In this document: positions 1 to 10,528 of the stretch, piece by piece | How the letters are laid out: every line of letters begins with the position of its first letter | How positions within the stretch are numbered: position 1 is the stretch's first letter | From: Schistocerca nitens | Lineage: Eukaryota > Arthropoda > Insecta > Orthoptera > Acrididae | DNA length: 64,000 nt | Assembly: GCF_023898315.1 (NCBI RefSeq) | Contig: NC_064621.1 | Span: 536,011,383-536,075,382, forward strand | Direction: 5' to 3' | Program-made: the position numbers and the translations under genes | Notes under the pieces: model-generated | What the model was told of the DNA's origin: nothing | The model's database searches: none | What the model saw: the letters and a program-made list of their open reading frames with translations, nothing else

Positions 1-2
1 TG

Positions 3-158
3 CTTGCTTTAGACAAGGAACGCCTTCGGGCTGCAGACAGAGCTGTAAAGAGTCTAGAAATACAAGCAAGAGTAAACAGGAGGAGGAACAAGAGGAAGCT
101 GGAGGAGGAGTTTGCAGAGGATGAAGATAATCCATCCTATGGACCTGGAATGCACTAA
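3..158 (+). CDS. C-terminal fragment of unrecognised protein
   Basis: An open frame runs in from the window edge and ends at a TAA after 51 codons. The visible part is highly charged: a lysine/arginine-rich helix-like stretch (RRRNKRK), then an acidic patch (LEEEFAEDED) and a short tail ending PSYGPGMH. The composition is not random translation, so it may be the end of a real coding sequence, possibly of a transposon. I do not recognise the family and cannot assign a function. No start is visible, and the next 430 bases are AT-rich and non-coding. Confidence 0.3.
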   Translation, partial: LALDKERLRAADRAVKSLEIQARVNRRRNKRKLEEEFAEDEDNPSYGPGMH

Positions 159-599
159 AAAGTTAATCCAATTTTTGTCGCTCGATTCCCAAAACTTTTA
201 TTTTCTCATACTAATTACATGTTTTCTAAGGATCTTCCAAACATATTTGTTTCAAACTTTCAGTAAATGTTACACAGTACCTTCTGCATAATTTAACACA
301 GCCTTTTTCCAAAAAACTGTATATTTTTGAATATAGAAATAAAAAATTGCAAAAAATGTTGTGAATTTTCATTAGAATTGAAAAAAAAATCATCTTTAAT
401 AACTGAACTAAAATTTTGTAAAATCCCTGTGTTAATGTGTAGCCCATATTCCAATAAATAATCTGTAAAAAGTTCAGCTTCCTACCTCAAATACTTTGTG
501 AGGAAAGATGTAATTTATAAGCGTTATTTTAACATTGCAAGTATAGGGCGTTCCGGAGCCTCTTAATAGATATGTGTCTCGAACACTTACTAAGTAACT
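159..599. other. AT-rich stretch without a recognised feature
   Basis: Low-complexity A/T-rich sequence with many stops on both strands. It may be the 3' flank of the coding fragment before it. I see no repeat or gene. Confidence 0.3.
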
Positions 600-1140
600 G
601 AATCCAGTATATTGTCCTCGGCGGACAAGGGTATCGTCAAGGAGTGCTCCAGGGAAATGTGATAGGACCACTGTTATTTTCTGTTTACATAAATGATCTG
701 TCGGACAGGGTGGAAAGCAATTTGCTGGTGTTTGCTGATGGTGGCGTGGTGTACCGGAAGATGCCGAACTTCAGTGAATGTAGGAGGATACAAGAAGACT
801 TGTAGCAAATTTCTAGTTGGTGTGTTGCATACAAGCTAGCTCTAAATGCAGAAAAGCGTAAATCAATGCCGATGAGTAGGAAAAACAAGCCTGTAATGTT
901 CGGATTCAGTATTAGTAATATCCTGCGTGACACAGTCACGTCGTTTAAATATCTGGCCGCAAATATGCAAAGCGTTATTAGATGTAACGAGTACGTGTGG
1001 ATGTGGTAGGAAAGGCGAATGATCGACTCAGGTTTATTGGCAGAATTTTAGGAAAGAGTGTTTCACCTGTAAAGGAGACAGATGTAGGATTCTAGTGCGA
1101 CCTATTCTTGAGTACTGCTCGTGTATGGGATTGCCATTCG
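600..1140 (+). pseudogene. CR1-like LINE reverse transcriptase remnant
   Basis: The translation shows a decayed reverse transcriptase palm: a VLQGNVIGPLLFSVYINDL block (the usual [11 protein letters not shown] motif), then a motif-C-like LVFADGGVVYR in which the catalytic FADD pair has become FADG, then a conserved ALNAEKRK block. Several in-frame stops follow, and the fragment ends near a degenerate RPILEYCS block (normally RPILEYAS). The motif order and spacing fit an APE-type LINE of the CR1/jockey group. It is dead, with 5' and 3' parts missing. Confidence 0.65.
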
Positions 1141-1584
1141 CCGAAACTAGTCCTAAAACAAACACAATAAGGACGATATTGTGCGACGCATCTACGAGCC
1201 AACTTGGACAGTTGGCTGCATATGTTGGACTGCATATGCCTTTTAATTTGTAACATATCATAAATTGGAGCCTGGCTGAGTGGACCATGTCCGAAGGACA
1301 CAAATAATAATAATAATAAAGTCTTGAAAAATATCTGGCCGTGGTTTGAGAACGCTCGTATAGTTCACATTCATTTGTTGTGAAAGTTACTTCGCGTACA
1401 AAGGAAAAAGAAGAAATGTTTGACATTTAGACACTTGAATCGGTCACAGCCGTCATATATTCCAGAGTAAGAAACCAGAGTTACTTGAGATGGAACGCCA
1501 GCATAAATACAGTGGGGTAGCATACCAGTTTGATTTTGAATGGAAGAAGATTTTCTGACAGTAAAGACACAGTTTTAAGTATCT
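1141..1584. other. Unassigned sequence with a short AAT tail
   Basis: No coding capacity. A short (AAT)n run near 1306-1319 follows unique-looking sequence, as at the 3' end of an A/T-tailed retroelement. I cannot name the element. Confidence 0.3.
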
Positions 1585-2560
1585 AGTGAAATCGAAATGA
1601 TATCTGGGGTTTCCCAAGGAAATATTACAGGTATTACGTTGTTCTTTATCTATATAAACGATTTTAGAGACAATCTAAGCAGTCCATTACGTTGTTTGTA
1701 GACGGTGCAGTCACTTACCGTCTAGCAACGTCACCAGGAGCTCAAAAAGATTTGTAAAATGATTTTGACCTGAAGGCTGTATAGTGCAAAAAGGGGAAAA
1801 TAACGCCGAACAATAAAAAAGTGTGATGTTTTCCAAATGAGTAGTAAAATGGTGTACAATTTAGATTACATGATGTATCACACAAAATTTGTCAGTTCAA
1901 ATAGATACCTAGAGACTACAATTACGAACAACTGACATAGGAAGCATCAACAGAAAATGTTGTGCAGAAGGTGAACCAAAATCTACGTACATTTTATTGG
2001 CAGAACACTTAGAAGGTGCAACAAATCTACTAAAGAGACTGCCTACGTCACGCTTATCCGTCTTCTTCTGGAGTATTGCTGCACCGTATGGGATCCGTAA
2101 CGAAAAAGATTGACGGAGGCCACAGAAAAGGTTCAACTCCTTTCGTATCGCCGCAAAGTAGGGGAGAGAGTGTCGCGGATAAGACAAGTGAATTGAAGTG
2201 ACATTCATTAAAGAAAAAAGGCATTTTCGTTGCGGTGTGATGTTTTCACTTAATTTTAAACACAATTTTTTCCTCGAAATGCCAGACGTCTTGATGACTC
2301 CCACTTACATAGGGCGAAATGACCATCGCATTAAAATAAGGGAAATCAGAAATCGCTCGGAACGATTTCGGCTTTAGTTTTCATACATGCTATTCTATGC
2401 TCGAACGATCAAAAAATAGTCTAAAAGTGGTTTTATGAATCTTCTGCTTGTAACATATGCTTCACTTAAGTATGAATTCAGAGTAGTCTTCTCAATGTAG
2501 ATGTAGAAGAAGTCTGCTGCTGAAATCCTGGTACTATCAATTACTTGTGTTTTCGTTCCG
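1585..2560 (+). pseudogene. Second CR1-like LINE remnant with C-terminal tail
   Basis: An ISGVSQGNITGITLFFIYINDF block matches the LINE motif [21 protein letters not shown], followed by decayed FAD, RLLLEYCCTVWDP and RKRL-like blocks in changing frames. Near 2270-2390 the sequence encodes PTYIGRNDHRIKIREIRNRSERF, the conserved C-terminal motif that also appears at 59 kb. The end carries the AGATGTAGA-type tail common in these elements. Stops and frameshifts are frequent. It belongs to the same class as the remnant at 600-1140 and may once have been part of a similar insertion. Confidence 0.65.
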
Positions 2561-2853
2561 GGTAACAAGTTTCTAAACCCAGAAGATTCAGAGAAGAGCT
2601 GCATGATGCGTCACAGCTTTGTCCATTCAAGGCAAGAGTGGTGCAGAGACGCTCAGGAAACACAAGTGGGAGCCACTAGAAGGAACCTGCTGTGCTTTCG
2701 GGAAAACTAAAATGCTTTCCCACCAAAGTAGGAAAGGGAATTTTATTGGCGGAGTCCTTAGTCGTGGGAGGAGTTTTACATCATTCTGGAAAGTGTTCTA
2801 CACGGAGTATGAAGTACAGGCGATTTGCTGGCAGTTTCATGACACATGTAGTG
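2561..2853. other. Unrecognised spacer before a SINE
   Basis: Contains open frames of 72-83 codons, but they overlap in two frames and show no domain; I read them as chance. It ends with the left target-site duplication of the following SINE (CACATGTAGTG, 2843-2853). Confidence 0.3.
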
Positions 2854-3051
2854 TTCAAAAATGTGTGTGAAACCTTATGGGACGTAACTGCTAAGGTAAT
2901 CAGTCCCTAAGCTTACACACTACTTAACGCAAATTATCCTAAGGACAAACACACACACCCATGCCCGAGGGAGGACTCTAACCTCCGCCGGGACCAGCCG
3001 CCCAGTCCGTTACTGCAGCGCCCTAGACCGCTCGGCTAATCCCGCGCGGCC
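2854..3051 (-). mobile_element. tRNA-derived SINE, head type B
   Basis: Read on the minus strand it begins with a tRNA-like head (GCCGCGCGGGATTAGCCGAG) with a degenerate B box, then a body ending in CATTTTTGAAC. An 11-bp target-site duplication, CACATGTAGTG, flanks it at 2843-2853 and 3052-3062, so both ends are exact and the copy is full length. Type B shares its 3' body with the type A SINEs in this window but has a different tRNA head. Confidence 0.9.
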
Positions 3052-3062
3052 CACATGTAGTG

Positions 3063-3502
3063 GGAAGCACCGTTTTTGTAGCGGGCGTGGCGATTCGTCG
3101 TAGGCAGAGCACACACAGACGGCGTGAGCCATGCTGGAGACCGGCGTAGGGCGTGAAAACGGCTTTACTGCAGGTGTTATTACAGGTCACATCGCACAGG
3201 GAGTGAATCATAGGGTGCACTGACGAGAGTGTGAGAGATGATTCGCACTGTTGGAATTTGAAAAACGTCGATTTCGACACTAGGAGCGAGTTAAGTTGTT
3301 TCTCTGCACGCAGAGTGACGATTCTTTGCTTATCTGTTTAGTCTGAGACATATTAAAGCACCTCTGAATGAATGAATATCTATGTTTCTGTTCCTGGATT
3401 ATGAGCAAACAGTTATTTTGACTCATGTTCTGTGTTGTACTGAAGTAGTTCCAGATCTTGGAGTTTGCGGACGGTATAATACATCCAAGTGTAGACAGAA
3501 TT
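3063..3502. other. Unrecognised sequence
   Basis: No repeat or coding signal that I recognise between the SINE and the mariner element. Confidence 0.3.
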
Positions 3503-3587
3503 TACGAGGGTTGTCCAGAAAGTAAGTTGCGATCGGTCGCGAAATGGAAACCACTGGGAAAATCCCGTAAAGCTTTGCACAGCTGTG

Positions 3588-3724
3588 GTCGCAGGTTCGA
3601 ATCCTGCCTCTGGCATGGATGTGTGTGTTGTCCTTAGGTTCGTTAGGTTTAAGTAGTTCTAAGTTCTAGGGGACTGATGACCTCAGCAGTCAAGTCCCTT
3701 AGCGCTCAGAGCGATTTGAACCAT
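3588..3724 (+). mobile_element. 5'-truncated type A SINE
   Basis: Starts inside the tRNA-like head just before the B box (GGTTCGAATCC) and runs to the CCATTT 3' end. A 14-bp duplication, TTTGCACAGCTGTG, at 3574-3587 and 3725-3738 shows that this short copy inserted as it is. 5' truncation with a target-site duplication fits LINE-type target-primed insertion. It lies inside the 3505-5850 mariner. Confidence 0.92.
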
Positions 3725-3848
3725 TTTGCACAGCTGTGCTGGGCAGTGTTTCTAGTATGCCCGTCGATCGTGTCGCGTCGCTCTTTTCAGTTTTGAGTGA
3801 ACAGTAAGAATGTAAAGATGCATAGGGAATGGCGTCGCCCGCCAAGTA

Positions 3849-5382
3849 CAGGGTGTTTCAAAAATGACCGGTATATTTGAAACGGCGATAAAAACTAAAC
3901 GAGCAGCGATAGAAATACACCGTTTGTTGCAATATGCTTGGGACAACAGTACATTTTCAGGCGGACAAACTTTCGAAATTACAGTAGTTACAATTTTCAA
4001 CAACAGATGGCGTTGCAAGTGATGTGAAAGATATAGACGACAACGCAGTCTGTGGGTGCGCCATTCTGTACGTCGTCTTTCTGCTGTAAGCGTGTGCTGT
4101 TCACAACGTGCAAGTGTGCTGTGGACAACATGGTTTATTCCTTTTCTGGTGTTGGAATTCCACCGCCTAGAACACAGTGTTGTTGCAACAAGACGAAGTT
4201 TTCAACGGAGGTTTAATGTAACCAAAGGACCGAAAAGCGATACAATAAAGGATCTGTTTGAAAAATTTCAACGGACTGGGAACGTGACGGATGAACGTGC
4301 TGGAAAGGTAGGGCGACAGCGTACGGCAACCACAGAGGGCAACGCGCAGCTAGTGCAGCAGGTGATCCAACAGCGGCCTCGGGTTTCCGTTCGCCGTGTT
4401 GCAGCTGCGGTCCAAATGACGCCAACGTCCACGTATCGTCTCATGCGCCAGAGTTTACACCTATATCCAAACAAAATTCAAACGCGGCAACCCCTCAGCG
4501 CCGCTACCATTGCTGCACGAGAGACATTCGCTAACGATATAGTGCACAGGACTGATGACGGCGATATGCATGTGGGCAGCATTTGGTTTACTGACGAAGC
4601 TTATTTTTACCTGGACGGCTTCGTCAGTAAACAGAACTGGCGCATATGGGGAACCGAAAAGCCCCATGTTGCAGTCCCATCGTCCCTGCATCCTCAAAAA
4701 GTACTGGTCTGGGCCGCCATGTCTTCCAAAGGAATCATTGGCCCATTTTTCAGATCCGAAACGATTACTGCATCACGCTATCTGGACATTCTTCGTGAAT
4801 TTGTGGCGGTACAAACTGCCTTAGACGACACTGCGAACACCTCGTGGTTTATGCAAGATGGTGCCCGGCCACATCGCACGGCCGACGTCTTTAATTTCCT
4901 GAATGAATATTTCGATGATCGTGTGATTGCTTTGGGCTATCCGAAACATACAGGAGGCGGCGTGGATTGGCCTCCCTATTCGCCAGACATGAACCCCTGT
5001 GACTTCTTTCTGTGGGGACACTTGAAAGACCAGGTGTACCGCCAGAATCGAGAAACAATTGAACAGCTGAAGCAGTACATCTCATCTGCATGTGAAGCCA
5101 TTCCGCCAGACACGTTGTCAAAGGTTTCGGGTAATTTCATTCAGAGACTACGCCATATTATTGCTACGCATGGTGGATATGTGGAAAATATCGTACTATA
5201 GAGTTTCCCAGACCGCAGCGCCATCTGTTGTTGACAATTGTAACTACTGTAATTTCGAAAGTTTGTCTGCCTGAAAATGTACTGTTGTCCCAAGCATATT
5301 GCAACAAACGGTGTATTTCTATCGCTGCTCGTTTAGTTTTTATTGCCGTTTCAAGTATACCGGTCATTTTTGAAACACCCTG
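3849..5382 (+). mobile_element. Mariner-type element with 167-bp inverted repeats
   Basis: A 1534-bp element flanked by TA (3847-3848, 5383-5384). Its terminal inverted repeats are unusually long, about 167 bp (3849-4015 and 5215-5382), starting CAGGGTGTTTCAAAAATGAC and differing at only a handful of sites. Between them is one long transposase frame. The close arm identity and open frame suggest it is much younger than the mariner it inserted into. Confidence 0.93.
4056..5201 (+). CDS. Mariner-type transposase (DUF4817-like HTH)
   Basis: A 381-codon frame without internal stops. Residues about 35-90 form a helix-turn-helix region like the DUF4817 domain of insect mariner relatives (RRFNV...IKDLFEKFQRTGNV). 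A second DNA-binding stretch follows at 95-145. The catalytic core has D180 (WFTDEAYF), D268 (FMQDGARPH) and D316 (SPDMNPCDFFLWG). By my count 47 residues separate the second and third aspartates, more than the 34-41 usual in mariners. The first ~30 residues of this frame look unlike a transposase start; an ATG at 4130 in another frame (MVYSF...) resembles the usual start, so a small indel near 4145 may have shifted the N-terminus. The core is otherwise intact. Confidence 0.85.
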   Translation: MRHSVRRLSAVSVCCSQRASVLWTTWFIPFLVLEFHRLEHSVVATRRSFQRRFNVTKGPKSDTIKDLFEKFQRTGNVTDERAGKVGRQRTATTEGNAQLVQQVIQQRPRVSVRRVAAAVQMTPTSTYRLMRQSLHLYPNKIQTRQPLSAATIAARETFANDIVHRTDDGDMHVGSIWFTDEAYFYLDGFVSKQNWRIWGTEKPHVAVPSSLHPQKVLVWAAMSSKGIIGPFFRSETITASRYLDILREFVAVQTALDDTANTSWFMQDGARPHRTADVFNFLNEYFDDRVIALGYPKHTGGGVDWPPYSPDMNPCDFFLWGHLKDQVYRQNRETIEQLKQYISSACEAIPPDTLSKVSGNFIQRLRHIIATHGGYVENIVL

Positions 5383-5852
5383 TACGAGGGCCCGGTTAGA
5401 GATTTCGCCTGTGTCATGCAGCCCACATAACACAGCTGTCGAGCAGTTCCTTCTTCATGCCAGTACTCGGCCCCACACTGCAGGGGCAATGAAGACGCTC
5501 CTGCAGCGTTTCCGATGAGAAGTGTTTGATCACCCACAATACAGTCCGTAATTGGCTACCCCTGAGTCTCATCTCTGCTCACAAGAACCGCTTGCTATGA
5601 AAAAAAAATTTCCTCAGACAACGAGTTGCAGACCAGTGCAGATAAATGGCCGAAAGCACAGGCGGCTGCTCTCTATGACGAGGATATTGGAAAGATGATA
5701 ATACACTACGACAAAACTCGAAGTTGGAGCAGCGACTGTGTAGAGAAGTAGGTGGAAGGTGTACCTAACTGTTGCAAATAGAACGTTTCTGGTTTTCACT
5801 GTGGTTTCCATTTCGCGACCGATCGGAACTTACTGTCTGGACAACCCTCGTA

Positions 5853-6413
5853 TTAGTGCGTAATGTACGTCCTCAGTTTGGCGATCAACGGAACCGAACT
5901 GCAGTACAATTCCTTATAGCACAGTGAACGGTGATATACGCAACACAGGTCGGCAGTTATGGAAACAGTCATAGTAAATGTGCTGAGTTCTGTTTGCTTA
6001 TTCTCTGAGCTCTTTGCTGTCGGTGCCAGTCAGGGTGGTCATCGGTTTCACAGGGTAATCAGTATCAACCAATTTAGTATGTCCATATATTTAATGGGGC
6101 GTGATTTTGAGAAAATTCACAGCTGTTCTCCCAATCTCAATTCTAGATTAGGAGTAGGATTAAACATTGTGTACACATATATTTTTGAATTTTTCTATTA
6201 TTTGAAAACAAATTATTTCATTATTCCTAGTTGTATTCATCCTAGTACGATATCTGTTCAACATTATCGACCTCTAAATTAAGCTGGAGTAGAATATCAC
6301 ACAACTAGGTATCTCATCTAATGTGTTTCTCTAGGTTTTGGTTGACAATGGTAGGGCTGTTTTTAATTAATTTAAAGGCATGATATTTTTGTTGCAGACT
6401 CAACTTTAGGCAA

Positions 6414-6414
<1 letters not shown>
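5853..6414. other. Unrecognised sequence
   Basis: An open frame at 5959-6282 (107 codons, hydrophobic C-terminal half) has no recognisable domain; I do not call it a gene. Confidence 0.3.

Positions 6415-6491
<77 letters not shown>
6415..6491. repeat. (CA)n microsatellite
   Basis: An almost uninterrupted CA repeat of about 38 units. Confidence 0.98.
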
Positions 6492-6493
<2 letters not shown>

Positions 6494-7384
6494 CATATGT
6501 ATACTATAACACCTGGGGGTTTACTAGGCAAACAAGTATTTTAAGCACAGCAGTTCTATTACACAAGTCAGGAAACAACAACAGATGATACACCATTGAC
6601 GAATGTCATAGAGACGATAGGCAGTACATTTCCTCGTATGTGACATTCGCACATGACAGTCCTGGAGTCTCTAGTGCTGCATTTTATAGGCTTTTTCCTA
6701 AGTCATTCGTATAAATAAAAACGATTTAGTTAATTACTGAATACCTCGATGGCGAAATTAAAAAGAATTGGAGGACGAATTTGAAAGGTAGTTAGTCATT
6801 CGCGCTGATCTCTCTTTCATCTAACTGATCACGTTATGGACCGTATGAGGATTAGGCCACGCGTGTTGCATTACGGGAGTACAGTGGCGTAGACAGCAGG
6901 ACAGCTACTTCATTGCTGGCGCTTAAAAGAATCCAAAGGACTGAGCTGATGTACAGTAGGGACGGTGGGTGAGGAGTCAAGCGCACAGCTTCCTCGTATG
7001 GGATGAACGTTGGCGCACGTGCCTTAGGAGCAGGGTGTTTGTCTGTGTCCTGCAGGGACGCGCCTTTTTCGGGACAAGGGGCATTTCTGAGCAGAGGCCG
7101 ATGCCCGACTTTTATGGCTCTTCTGCGGATCACGTCGAAGATCCCTTCAGAGGAGAGAGCGCGCCTCAGTTTTCGCTGTTAGCCCTGACAACGTTTCGTC
7201 CGCGGGCCTTCCTGAGAACGCCGTATCGTCTTGTGAAAGAAAACGTTTTGCTACGGTGGCCGTAATAGGTAGTTGCGGCTTGATCTCCTCCGCATTGGCA
7301 TTCCAAGCACGTTGGCCCCCTCACCAGGCTTTCTGCGCGAATGGTGAACCTATGTCTTCGAATGAAACAACAGATTTACTGTTA
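6492..7384. other. Unrecognised sequence, GC-richer in its second half
   Basis: Open frames near 6850-7490 overlap on both strands without domains. I see no known repeat. Confidence 0.25.
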
Positions 7385-7628
7385 CCAGTGACTATTTATG
7401 CCCACGACGCGTTTCGAAGGTTTAAACCAACATCATCAGGTGGATTTACATGTGTTAGTATAACACACATGTGTGATGAGTTAAGATTTTAGGATAAAGT
7501 GCGGCACTGTCTTCAGCGGTGACAGGTTCCTTTTTCTGTTATAACACATCACATGTAAATTGTCATATTTTATAAACAAAGATGAGATATCATCTTCGTT
7601 TAAACCTTCGAAATGCATCGTGGGTATA
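7385..7628 (-). repeat. Imperfect inverted repeat carrying hammerhead-like arms
   Basis: The arms at about 7399-7426 and 7600-7626 are inverted copies (CCACGACGCGTTTCGAAGG against its complement, with three differences). The left arm, read on the minus strand, is the hammerhead-like motif listed separately; the right arm is a decayed plus-strand copy. It ends at the TA of the next mariner. Inverted terminal repeats of Penelope-like elements can look like this, but no Penelope coding sequence is seen here. Confidence 0.55.
7402..7443 (-). ncRNA. Hammerhead-ribozyme-like motif 1
   Basis: Minus strand, in order: stem I CCAC (7440-7443), core CTGATGA (7433-7439), a stem II region with GGTTTAAACC, core CGAAA (7412-7416), a minimal stem III (ACGCGT), cleavage triplet GTC (7406-7408), then GTGG (7402-7405), which pairs with CCAC. 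Both conserved core blocks and the cleavage triplet are intact. Stem II is weakened near its base. Such minimal-stem-III hammerheads are established features of Penelope-like retroelements and retrozymes. Activity is inferred only. Confidence 0.65.
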
Positions 7629-7630
7629 TA

Positions 7631-9443
7631 CAGGGTGGTACATTGATAGTGACCGGGCCAAATATCTCACGAAATAAGCATCAAACGAAAAAACTACAAA
7701 GAACGAAACTCGTCTAGCTTGAAGGGGGTAACCAGATGGCGTTATGGTTGGCACGCTAGATGGCGCTGCCATAGGTCAAACGGATATCAACAGCGTTTTT
7801 TTAAAATAGAAACCCCCATTTTTATTACATTTTCGTGTAGTACGTAAAGAAATATGAATGTTTTAGTTGGACCAATTTTTTCGCTTTGTCATAGATGGCG
7901 CTGTAATAGTCACAAACGTATAAGTACGTGGTATCACGTAACATTCCGCCAGTGCGGACGGTATTTGCTTCGTGATACATTACCAGTGTTAAAATGGACC
8001 GTTTACCAATTGCGGAAAAGATCGATATCGTGTTGATGTGTGGCTATTGTGATCAAAATGCCCAACGGACGTTTCCTACGTGTGCTGCTCGGTATCCTGG
8101 ACGACATCATCCAAGTTTACGGACCGTTCGCCGGATAGTTGCGTTATTTAAGGAAACAGGAAGTGTTCAGCCACATCAGCCACATGTGGAACGTCAACCA
8201 CGACCTGCAAAAATGATAATGCCCAAGTAGGTGTTTTAGCTGCTGTCGCGGCTAATCCGTACATCAGTAGCAGAAAAATTGCGCGCGAATCTGGAATCTC
8301 AAAAACGTCGGTGTTGAGAATGCTACATCAACATCGATTGCACCCGTACCATATTACTATGCACCAGGATTTGCACGGCGATGACTTTCAACGTCATGTA
8401 CAGTTCTGTCACTGGGTACAAGAGAAATCACGGGACGATGAGGGATTTTTTGCACCCGTTCTATTTCGCGACGAATCGTCATCACCAACAGCGGTAACGT
8501 AAACCGGTATAATATACACTATTGGGCAACAGAAAATCCACGATGGCTGCGACAAGTGCAATATCAGCTACCTTGGCGGGTTAATGTATGGTGCGGCATT
8601 ATGGGAGGAAGGATAATTGACCCCCCATTTTATCGATGGCAATCTAAATGGTGCAATGTATGCTGATTTCCTACGTAGTGTTCTACCGATGTTACTACAA
8701 GGTGTTTCACTGCATGACAGAATGGCGATGTAATTCCAACATAATGGATGTCCGGCACGTAGCTCGCGTGCGGTTGAAGCGGTATTGAATAGCATATTTC
8801 ATGGCAGGTAGATTGGTCGTCCAAGCACCATACAATGGCCCGCACATTCACCGGATCTGACGTCCCCGGATTTCTTTCTGTGGGGAAAGTTGAAGGATAT
8901 TTGCCATCGTGATCCACCGACAACGCCTGACAACATGCGTCAGCTCATTGTTAATGCATGTGCGAACATTACGGAAGGCGAACTACTCGCTGTTGAGAGG
9001 AATGTCGTTACACGTATTGCAAAATGCATTGAGGTTAACGGACATCATTTATTGCATTAATGTGGTACTTACAGGTAATGACGCTGTAACAGCATGCGTT
9101 CTCAGAAATGGTAAGTTCACAAAGCTACATGTATCACATTGGAACAACCGAAATAAAATTTTCAAACGTACCTACGTTCTGTATTTTAATTAAAAAAAAA
9201 AACCTACCTGTTATCAACTGTTCGTCTAAAATTGTGAGCCATTTTATTACAGCGCCATCTATCACAAAGTGAAAAAAGTGGTCCAACTAACACACTCATA
9301 TTTATTTACGTACTACACGAATATGTAACAAAAATCGGGGTACCTATTTAAAAAGAAACGCAGTTGATATCCGTTTCGTTCTTTGTAGTTTTTTCGTTTG
9401 ACGCTTATTTCGTTAGATATTTGGCCCGGTCACGATCAATGTA
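7631..9443 (+). mobile_element. Broken mariner relative (DD41D type)
   Basis: The left end CAGGGTGGTACATTGATAGT follows TA (7629-7630). The right end near 9443 matches it in inverse over about 200 bp but lacks the last ~10 bases. The left arm also carries about 77 bp (near 7700-7780) absent from the right arm. Between the arms is a decayed transposase gene. Confidence 0.85.
7994..9060 (+). pseudogene. Mariner-type transposase pseudogene
   Basis: It begins MDRLPIAEKIDIVLMCGYCD, a DUF4817-like helix-turn-helix, and continues with RRIVALFKETGSV. Further on come SRKIARESGISKTSVLRMLHQH, a degenerate first aspartate block (FRDESS), FQHNGCPARSS where the second aspartate has become asparagine, and WPAHSPDLTSPDFFLWGKL with the third. 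The spacing from N to the last D is 41 residues, as in DD41D mariners. Stops (near 8230, 8502, 8733, 8812) and frame changes destroy it. It is a relative of the transposase at 4056-5201, not a close copy. Confidence 0.85.
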
Positions 9444-9689
9444 TAAACAGCGACTGGTAACATTAAACTTGTTATTTCATTCGATTTCAATAACAGTGAC
9501 GGTAAAGCCTGACCTAAATTGTGCGCATTTAAAGTTAATCTGTGTGTTGACTGGGGAGCTGACTGTGATGCTGAGGCGCTCTGGAGGCCGCCTGTTCGAT
9601 GTCACAGTGCACAGAGCACTGGTGAAAAACTGCTGTTTATTAGAGGGAGGCAGTGTTGGATATTAAAAATTATGCTGTTAGCGGGAAAA
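9444..9689. other. Unrecognised short spacer
   Basis: Open frames of 83-100 codons cross this stretch without a recognisable domain; no repeat is seen. Confidence 0.25.
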
Positions 9690-9864
9690 CGTGGCACACG
9701 CCCCGCCATTTGTGGATTATGCTTTTTGAAGGAATTCCACTGGTACTACATGCATCGTGCGCGTGTCTGACTAACAGCCATTTCTCGCCACATGACGCTG
9801 CTATCACCTGGACGAGTTTATATCGATAGCAGGTCGGCGGTCATAATATTTTGGCTGATCAGTG
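9690..9864. mobile_element. Terminal fragment of a Tc1-like element
   Basis: Ends in GGTCATAATATTTTGGCTGATCAGTG followed by TA (9865-9866), which I recognise as a Tc1-like terminal inverted repeat. The partner end is not in the window, so this is a solo end. Confidence 0.55.
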
Positions 9865-9866
9865 TA

Positions 9867-10345
9867 TCCTGCACATTAGAGAGTGGTTTGTGGTTCACAA
9901 TCTCTACCAATCGACTGAATTATAGTCAGATGGCGCTAGCCACTTTCCAAGTGGGAACCGTACTAGGGACTTCACTCACTCCCAACTTTGTCAACTGCAC
10001 CACAGCACTTTTTGTATAGCTTGTAACTAGAGTTATTTGCGTTTGTTCATCGAGTTTCATCCTTGTCTTTTTAGACAATAAATCTGTTTAATCACACTGG
10101 ACACATTTAATTTTTTTGTAGAAATCAGAGCCTTCAACCTTTTTTTAATTAATTTATGTGGTGAGTACTCAGAACAGTTACGAGTCTACAGCAATAAGTT
10201 CACTTCAGTCTCACGACTAGGTCCAAAACTGTTGTTTAGGTAGAACCAGATCTCCACTGCACATAGTTTTTTAGTGGTGTAGCTAAAGGATGGTCCTGTC
10301 ACGTAGGGCATTACCTGAGAAATAGAAGTGAAGAGTCGTACCCCA
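9867..10345. other. Unrecognised sequence
   Basis: No gene or repeat recognised. Confidence 0.3.
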
Positions 10346-10346
10346 C

Positions 10347-10515
10347 AACGGTTGGTCGGGTGGCTGATTTGTGGGAGGGGACCAGACAGCGAAGCCATCG
10401 GTCCCGTCGGATTAGGGAAGAACGGGGTAGGAAGTCGGCCGCGCCCTTTCAGAGGAAGTATTCCGGCATTTGCCTGAAGCGATTTAGGGAAATCAAGGAA
10501 GACCTAAAGGCTGGT
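10347..10515 (-). mobile_element. Truncated SINE, type D
   Basis: Matches by memory a common arthropod SINE body (GGAGGGGACCAGACAGCGAAG ... GCGATTTAGGGAAATCA). The tRNA-like head expected at the right end on this strand is missing, so the copy is 5'-truncated. The complementary head part of the same family occurs at 35756. Confidence 0.55.
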
Positions 10516-10528
10516 AATTATTAAACTA

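Larger units (their letters stand above)
3505..5850 (+). mobile_element. Old mariner-like element with nested insertions
   Basis: Terminal inverted repeats of 50 bp (3505-3554 and 5801-5850) start CGAGGGTTGTCCAGA and differ at about two positions; TA flanks both ends (3503-3504, 5851-5852). After subtracting a nested SINE and a nested mariner only about 0.65 kb remains, so it is also internally deleted. Near 5440-5530 the remaining sequence reads RPHTAGAMKTLLQRFR and then HPQYSP, matching the second aspartate block and the YSPDLAPSDF block of mariner transposases with their aspartates lost or out of frame. It cannot encode a transposase. Confidence 0.85.

Noticed and set aside
6314-6496. A 60-codon Cys/Val-alternating frame on the minus strand
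   Set aside because: It is simply the translation of the (CA)n microsatellite.
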